Shown piece by piece: positions 58,870 to 64,000 of a stretch of 64,000 nt of DNA (positions are counted from its first letter, which is position 1; every line of letters begins with the position of its first letter). The notes under the pieces are model-generated. The model had not been told where the DNA came from. It searched no databases and saw only the letters and a list, made by a program, of their open reading frames with translations. The stretch covers positions 682,001 to 746,000 of the forward strand of contig CBDDJT010000002.1 in assembly GCA_965229765.1 (NCBI GenBank), in the 5' to 3' direction. Made by a program: the position numbers and the translations under genes. This stretch comes from ASV31 sp965229765. Its GTDB lineage: Bacteria; Pseudomonadota; Alphaproteobacteria; Rhodobacterales; Rhodobacteraceae.

Positions 58870-59691
58870 ACGACAGCCTTGCGATGATGGCCGTCGAGGT
58901 GCTGACCACCGCCGACGGTCGCAGGAAGGCAACGATCTCGCGCGCCCATGCCGCCCGCTGGCGCGCGGCGCGCGAGGCGGGCACGCCGCTGCCCGTGGGG
59001 CGGGCCGATCCGCCGCTGCGCCCGTCCCGGCCAGAGCGGCCCGAGCTGCTGTCGCCGCGCGACGTGCCGCGGCGGCGGCCCGGCACACCAGAGGGGCGAC
59101 GCGCGCTGCTTCATGCCGTCGCGCATATCGAGCTGAACGCGGTGGACCTGCACTGGGATATCGTCGCGCGCTTCACCGATGTGCCAATGCCGATGGGGTT
59201 CTATGACGACTGGGTCAAGGCGGCCGACGAGGAATCCAAGCATTTCAACCTTGTATGCGATTGCCTTGAGTCCATGGACTGCCACTATGGCGCCCTGCCC
59301 GCCCCATGCCGGCATGTGGCGCGCCGCAGAGGACACCGCCGAGGACCTGATGGGCCGGCTGGCCGTTGTGCCGATGGTACTGGAAGCGCGCGGGCTGGAT
59401 GTCACGCCGGGCATGATCGGCATTTTCCGCAAGGCGGGCGCCGAGGGGGCGGTCGCGGCGCTTGAAACGATCTACGCCGAGGAAGTGGCGCACGTGGCCT
59501 ATGGATCGAAGTGGTTTCATTTCCTGTGCGGCCGCGAGGACCGCGACCCGAAAGAGGTGTTCCACGCGCTGGTGCAGCGTTACTTCCACGGCCCGCTCAA
59601 ACCGCCGTTCAACGAGGAAAAGCGCGCCGAAGCAGGCCTGCCGCCCGATTTCTACTGGCCATTGGCGGACGCGCAGCGCCCCGGCACCTGA
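58866..59691 (+). pseudogene. DUF455 ferritin-like protein, frameshifted as read
   Basis: The DUF455 family is ferritin-like with a likely di-metal site: HIELNAVDLHWD, EESKHF and ETIYAEEVAHVAYGSKWF carry the expected Glu and His. The frame breaks between YGALPA and HAGMWRAAEDTAEDLMGR, where one extra C in the run at 59302-59305 shifts the frame. Removing it gives 274 residues, the normal length. The start is GTG 58866, overlapping the bcp stop. Sequence error is more likely than decay because both halves are intact. Confidence 0.87.
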
Positions 59692-59860
59692 CCGGGGCTG
59701 TGGGCAAAAAACCGCCTATTTCCCGCTTTTTGCCGGCAAAACATGATGTGAACCGAAAAAAGTTTGCCACCGGGGTAACGGCTTTGTAAGCAACTGTTAG
59801 GCGGCGGACCTGGTGGGGACCGGCATGTCGCCGTGCGTAGAGACAACGGGAACGAACGAC

Positions 59861-61181
59861 ATGGCAGGTGGGGTCCGAGGTCTTTCAGCGTGGTTGGAGC
59901 GTAATTTTCCGGAACAGCGCGTGTTTCTGCGCTCGGACACGGAAACGCGGTTCGTCAGGCTGAGGCCCACGACACAGCTGATCGGGGTGGCGGGCGTATC
60001 GCTCTTCGTCGGCTGGTCGGTGATCGCCACGGCGATCCTCTTGATGGACAGTATCGGGTCCGGCAGCCTGCGCGAGCAGGCCGCGCGTGAACGCGAACTG
60101 TATGAAGAACGACTTAACGTCATGTCGATCGAGCGCGACCAGCGCGCCGAAGAGGCGCACGCCTCGCATGAACGCTTCACCGTGGCGCTGAAACAGGTGT
60201 CCGAGATGCAGTCGGCGCTGCTGGCGTCCGAGGATCGCCGGCGCGAACTTGAAAAAGGTATCGAGGTTATCCAGGCCACGCTGCGCCGCACCATGAAAGA
60301 GCGGGACGCCGCGCGCGACGAGGCCGGGTCGCTTGCTTTTGTCCTTGCAGAGGCGGGACGCCCCGACGGCACACCCGGTTCCGGGACGAACGACATAGAG
60401 ATAACCGTCGATTTCCTGTCCTCCGCGCTTCACGCCGCAGCCACGGAACGCGACGAGATGGCCATGCTGGCCGCCGAGGCGCATGGCGAGATCGAGTCGC
60501 TGATCTACGAGCAGAGACTGATCGAGGCGCGAAACGACCGTATCTTCAGCCAGCTTGAAGATGCCGTGGCCGTCTCGCTGGAGCCGCTGGACAAGATGTT
60601 CCGCGCCGCCGGAATGCCAACCGACCGGATCATCGAAGAGGTGCGGCGCGGCTATTCCGGGCAGGGCGGCCCCCTGACACCGATCACCTTTTCGACCAAG
60701 GGCGAGGCGCCCGATCCGGACAGCCTGCGGGCCAACGGCATCCTTGCCCGGCTGGACGAGTTGAACCCTGTACAGGCTTGCCGCCGAAAAAGCGCCATTT
60801 TCCATCCCGTTGCGCACAGCTTTCCGTTATACCTCGGGCTTCGGGCCGCGCTGGGGACGGATGCATAACGGCACCGATTTCGCGGGCGCGCATGGCAGCC
60901 CGATCCTTGCGACCGCCGACGGAGTCGTGATCCACTCGGACTGGCTTTCGGGTTATGGTCGCCTGGTGAAGATCCAGCATGAATTCGGAATCGAAACACG
61001 CTATGCTCACCTTTCCAAGATCTACGTCAGCGAGGGGCAAAGGGTCTCGCGCGGGGATCGGATCGGTGATATGGGCAACTCCGGCAATTCCACGGGTACC
61101 CATCTCCACTACGAAGTGCGGATCGACGGGCGGCCCGTCAACCCGATGACCTATATCAAGGCAGCGAACGATGTTTTCTAA
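59861..61181 (+). pseudogene. M23 family metallopeptidase, frameshifted as read
   Basis: The product would be a membrane-anchored cell-wall endopeptidase. It has a membrane helix at about 38-62, a coiled coil (66-150) and a C-terminal M23/LytM domain with the zinc ligands in HNGTDFAG and HLHYEVRIDG. One extra C at 60766-60768 separates LDELN from LYRLAAEKAPFSIPLRTAF. Correcting it gives 439 residues. Starts at 59813 or 59825 are possible; ATG 59861 has GGGAACG upstream. The bactofilin gene overlaps its end by 11 bases, a pairing known from other bacteria. Confidence 0.87.
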
Positions 61182-61716
61182 GAGCAGGATAAACGAGCCC
61201 GGCCCGAAGGTCGGAGATGACAAACCCGGCATGCCCGAGATGACGGCGCGCCCGGCAGAACCGGCACCTTCCTATGGCAGCAGCGCCCCCAAGGCCAAGC
61301 CGCCGGCGTCGGTCCTGTCGTCTGATCTGACGATCACCGGCAATCTGAAGACCACCGGTGACATCCAGGTCGAAGGCACGATCGAGGGCGACATCCGCGC
61401 CCATCTGCTGACCGTGGGCGAAGGCGCCACGATCCGGGGCGAGGTCGTGGCCGACGACGTGGTCGTCAACGGCCGCATCATCGGTCGCGTGCGCGGCCTG
61501 AAGGTGCGCCTGACCTCGACCGCACGGGTCGAGGGCGACATCATCCACAAGACCATCGCGATCGAATCCGGCGCCCATTTCGAAGGCTCGGTACAGCGTC
61601 AGGACGATCCGCTCAGCACCACCGGCAGCGGGCGCGCCGCCCCCAAGCCAGGCGGAGCACCCTCTGCCGCGGCGTCGGCCGCCGCCGCCAAGGCGCAGAA
61701 ATCCGCCGACAGCTGA
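61171..61716 (+). CDS. Bactofilin, polymer-forming cytoskeletal protein
   Basis: The 181-residue product has a disordered N terminus, a bactofilin beta-helix core (about 48-140) with repeated short strands such as LTITGNLKTTGDIQVEGTIEGD (in parts) and GEVVADDVVVNGRIIGRV, and a low-complexity Ala/Pro tail. Bactofilins assemble without nucleotide and position wall enzymes; the M23 peptidase gene overlapping it upstream is the likely partner. It is followed by a terminator. Confidence 0.94.
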   Translation: MFSKSRINEPGPKVGDDKPGMPEMTARPAEPAPSYGSSAPKAKPPASVLSSDLTITGNLKTTGDIQVEGTIEGDIRAHLLTVGEGATIRGEVVADDVVVNGRIIGRVRGLKVRLTSTARVEGDIIHKTIAIESGAHFEGSVQRQDDPLSTTGSGRAAPKPGGAPSAAASAAAAKAQKSADS

Positions 61717-61740
61717 TCGCCGGGGTGTTTACGGACTTGC

Positions 61741-61775
61741 AAACGGGCGCCCGCGTGGCGCCCGTTTCCGTTTGA
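61741..61775 (+). terminator. Rho-independent terminator after bactofilin
   Basis: A perfect 11-base stem AAACGGGCGCC/GGCGCCCGTTT (61741-61751 and 61757-61767) with a 5-base loop is followed by CCGTTTGA. It lies 25 bases past the bactofilin stop and just before the convergent DUF2189 gene, which it may also serve. Confidence 0.8.
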
Positions 61776-61784
61776 TCCGGCCTT

Positions 61785-62561
61785 TCAGACCGGATCATAA
61801 AGAGCCCGGCGGTACAGATGCCATGTGGCGTGCCCCAGCACCGGCAGCACCACAAGCAGCCCAAGAAACGCCGGGACCATCCCAAGAACCAGAAGCCCCG
61901 CGATGATCGCGGCCCAGACCAGCATCACGGCAAGGTTCTGGCGTACCGTGCGAAAGCTGAGAAGCATGGCGGTGATGAAATCCACTTCCTTCTCCAGCAA
62001 AAGCGGCAGCGACACCACCGTCAGCGCGAACAGGACGAAGGCAAAGACGCCACCGACAACCAGTTCCACGGCAATCATGGTCAGCCCATCGGCCGTCAGG
62101 AACGCCTCGTAGGACGAAGAGATGTTCGTCATCACCGAAAGCCCCATGAAAAGGGCAAAGATCATGTGCGCAAGGAACGTCCAGAACAGGAAATAGAAGA
62201 CGATGATCGCCCCGATCCAGGGAATTTGCCGGTCCTTTTCGCGCAGCACGACGCCCAGCACCTCTGACCAGACCAGCGGCGTGCCCGCCTCCAGCCGGCG
62301 GCTGACCTCGTACAGGCCCACCGCCGCGAAAGGTGCGATCAGCGGAAAGCCAAGGGACAGCGTCACGGTCCACGCCACGGTTCCGGCGCCAAGGCTGACA
62401 AGCCCCAGGCCGACAAGCACATAGACGCCGCTGAAGAACAGGCCAAACGCAGGCGCGCGACGGAAGTCCCGCCAGCCGGCCCCCAGCGCGGCATAGATCT
62501 CTGCCAGCGTCAGACGACCGACCTGTGGAAGCGGCGATGGCGCTAAAGTAGTGTCTGTCAT
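61785..62561 (-). CDS. DUF2189 family membrane protein
   Basis: The 258-residue product has six predicted membrane helices and DUF2189 features: GWRDFRRAPAFGLFFSGVYV at the start, the PLIAPFAAVGLYEVSRRLE segment and GHATWHLYRR at the end. Function is unknown; members often lie near respiratory genes in alphaproteobacteria. The ATG ending at 62561 has GGAGG eight bases upstream; a longer frame to 62588 lacks one. Confidence 0.9.
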   Translation of the reverse strand: MTDTTLAPSPLPQVGRLTLAEIYAALGAGWRDFRRAPAFGLFFSGVYVLVGLGLVSLGAGTVAWTVTLSLGFPLIAPFAAVGLYEVSRRLEAGTPLVWSEVLGVVLREKDRQIPWIGAIIVFYFLFWTFLAHMIFALFMGLSVMTNISSSYEAFLTADGLTMIAVELVVGGVFAFVLFALTVVSLPLLLEKEVDFITAMLLSFRTVRQNLAVMLVWAAIIAGLLVLGMVPAFLGLLVVLPVLGHATWHLYRRALYDPV

Positions 62562-62622
62562 GGTCCAGATCCTCCTTTCCGGACACATTCAGACTAGGCC
62601 ATGAATGGCCCCGCCGCCAAGA

Positions 62623-64000
62623 TCAATCAGCGGGCGGCCGCCGCGCCGGCCAGTCCGTGGCCCGGTGATACGCCTCGGCCAGTTGCAGCAGGCCCAAGTC
62701 GCCGCCGCGCGGGCCGATCACCTGCATCCCCATCGGCAGCCCCGCGTCACCGAAGCCCGCGGGCAGCGTGACCGCCGGCAGCCCGGTCAGGCTGGCCGGG
62801 ATCACCACCTCCATCCAGCGGTGATAGGTGTCCATGGTCACGCCCGCGATTTCCTGCGGCCAGCGCCAGTCCGCAGGGAACGGCCAGACCTGCGCTGTGG
62901 GCAGCACCAGCGCGTCGTATGTCTCGAACAGGTCCGCCGTGCGGCGATACCAGTCCGACCGGATCAGGCTGGCGGCCTGGATGTCGGCGCCCGAAAGCGC
63001 CAGCCCCTTCTCGACTTCCCACACCGCCTCGGGCTTCAGCGCGTCGGGTGCCGTGCGGTAGGGTTCGGCCAGCCGCAAGGCCACGGCAAAGGCACGCAGC
63101 GTGGTCCAGCTGTCCCATAGCGCGGCCGCCGAGAAGGGCGGCGCTACCGGTTCCACGATGCAGCCCAGCGCCTCGAATGCTCCCAGCGCCCGCTCGCACA
63201 GATCGAGGATACCCGCCTCGGCCCGCCATGCCCCGCCCCAGCCGCCAAGCCAGCCGATGCGCCGCCCTGCCACGGGCGCGCCAAGGCCAGCGGCGTAATC
63301 CTCGGTCGGGCGCATGGCCGGCACCCGCGGATCGGGCCCCGCGATCACCGAAAGCAAAAGCGCAAGGTCGCGCGGGCTGCGCGCCATCGGCCCGTCAGTG
63401 GACAGGGGATGCAGGAACAGGTCGCCGGTGTGCTGCTGCGGCACCAGCCCGTGCGAGGGCCTGAGCGAGTAGACGTTGCACCAGCCCGCCGGGTTGCGCA
63501 GGCTGCCCATCATGTCAGACCCGTCGGCCAGCGCCAGCATCCGCGTGGCCAGCCCCACCGCCGCCCCGCCCGACGACCCGCCCGCCGTCAGCGCGGTGTC
63601 ATAGGGATTGCGCGTCACCCCATAGACCGGGTTGAACGAGTGCGAGCCCAGCCCGAACTCGGGCACGTTCGTCTTGCCGATGGGGATCGCCCCCGCGGCA
63701 CGCAGCCGGGCGGCGAGGATATCGTCAGTCTCTGGCACATGGTTCGCAAAAAGCGGCGAGCCCATCGTGCTCACCACGCCCCTGACCGCCACGAAATCCT
63801 TGATCGCCACCGGCAGGCCATGCAGCGGGCCGCGCGGGTCGGCGTCGTCGGCGGCCCGTGCCTCGACCATCAGCGCGTCGGGATCGCGCAGCGCGACGAT
63901 GGCGTTCAGCGCCGGGTTCACCGCAGCGATCCGGTCGAGCGTCGCTGCCATCAGCTCCGACGGCGCCAGACGCCCCCCGGCGATGTCGCCCGTGATCTCG
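62623..64000 (-). CDS. Amidase (amidase signature family), N terminus cut by window edge
   Basis: The frame is open from the window edge and gives at least 458 residues; the true start lies beyond base 64000. The amidase signature triad is visible: the catalytic Lys in LPVAIKDFVAV, the Ser-cis-Ser region GGSSGGAAVGLA and the later Ser in DGSDMMGSLRNPAGWC. Members hydrolyse diverse amides (GatA, indoleacetamide hydrolase and others). Lack of GatB/GatC nearby and the length argue against GatA. The substrate is unknown. It reads toward the DUF2189 gene on the same strand, 34 bases apart. Confidence 0.92.
   Translation of the reverse strand, partial: EITGDIAGGRLAPSELMAATLDRIAAVNPALNAIVALRDPDALMVEARAADDADPRGPLHGLPVAIKDFVAVRGVVSTMGSPLFANHVPETDDILAARLRAAGAIPIGKTNVPEFGLGSHSFNPVYGVTRNPYDTALTAGGSSGGAAVGLATRMLALADGSDMMGSLRNPAGWCNVYSLRPSHGLVPQQHTGDLFLHPLSTDGPMARSPRDLALLLSVIAGPDPRVPAMRPTEDYAAGLGAPVAGRRIGWLGGWGGAWRAEAGILDLCERALGAFEALGCIVEPVAPPFSAAALWDSWTTLRAFAVALRLAEPYRTAPDALKPEAVWEVEKGLALSGADIQAASLIRSDWYRRTADLFETYDALVLPTAQVWPFPADWRWPQEIAGVTMDTYHRWMEVVIPASLTGLPAVTLPAGFGDAGLPMGMQVIGPRGGDLGLLQLAEAYHRATDWPARRPPAD

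Overview
The window is 64 kb of GC-rich chromosomal DNA and almost entirely protein-coding. Gene content points to a marine alphaproteobacterium of the Rhodobacteraceae (Roseobacter group). The evidence is a DMSP lyase DddP with every metal ligand conserved, an alphaproteobacterial LexA box (GTTC-N7-GTTC) ahead of uvrA, a bactofilin/M23 pair, cytochrome-c maturation genes of System I, and Hint-domain, DUF6314 and DUF1223 proteins. I see no rRNA, phage, insertion sequence or CRISPR array. One tRNA, Leu(UAG), is present. The organism call is inference from gene families.

Layout. 0-7.2 kb: end of an unknown gene, trigger factor (tig), an isochorismatase-like hydrolase, tRNA-Leu, a short Hint-like protein, a frameshifted nnr (NAD(P)HX repair), then glnB-glnA with a clear terminator. 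7.3-10 kb: two paralogous membrane-anchored proteins of unknown function around a proline-rich small protein. 10-14.8 kb: a haem-dependent N-demethylase-like protein divergent from dddP, an FkbM methyltransferase, an alpha/beta-hydrolase-OsmC fusion and a DUF6314 protein. 14.9-18.5 kb: purB, three small secreted proteins sharing one cysteine motif, and an orphan fliG. 18.5-25 kb: a three-gene nitrile hydratase/thiocyanate hydrolase-like set, an EamA permease, DUF1223, acnA and an SDR protein lacking its catalytic tyrosine.

25.3-32.2 kb is one long minus-strand run in transcription order yajC-secD-secF-TauE-Mth938-ccmA-ccmB-ccmC-ccmD-ccmG, joining protein export to cytochrome c assembly. 32.2-32.9 kb is a non-coding gap with a tandem repeat and a strong stem-loop ahead of serS. 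34-37.8 kb holds a TspO-like protein, an FkbM-glycosyltransferase fusion and a further FkbM protein (surface glycan work). 37.9-41.4 kb is TPR-bamB-der on the minus strand (outer-membrane assembly and ribosome biogenesis). 41.6-47 kb is an RND efflux pair with an exceptionally long adaptor coiled coil and an enlarged permease. 47-64 kb holds uvrA with its SOS box, a rhodanese, lpdA behind a long perfect palindrome, DUF924, an MFS permease, a YhdP-like giant plus queA, a Bcp-type peroxiredoxin, DUF455, an M23 peptidase with bactofilin, DUF2189 and a truncated amidase.

Three genes (nnr, DUF455, M23) are broken only by single-base indels in or next to short G/C runs, five in all. Correcting each restores a normal family protein, so sequence error is the simplest explanation, and the split nitrile hydratase beta subunit should be read with that in mind.
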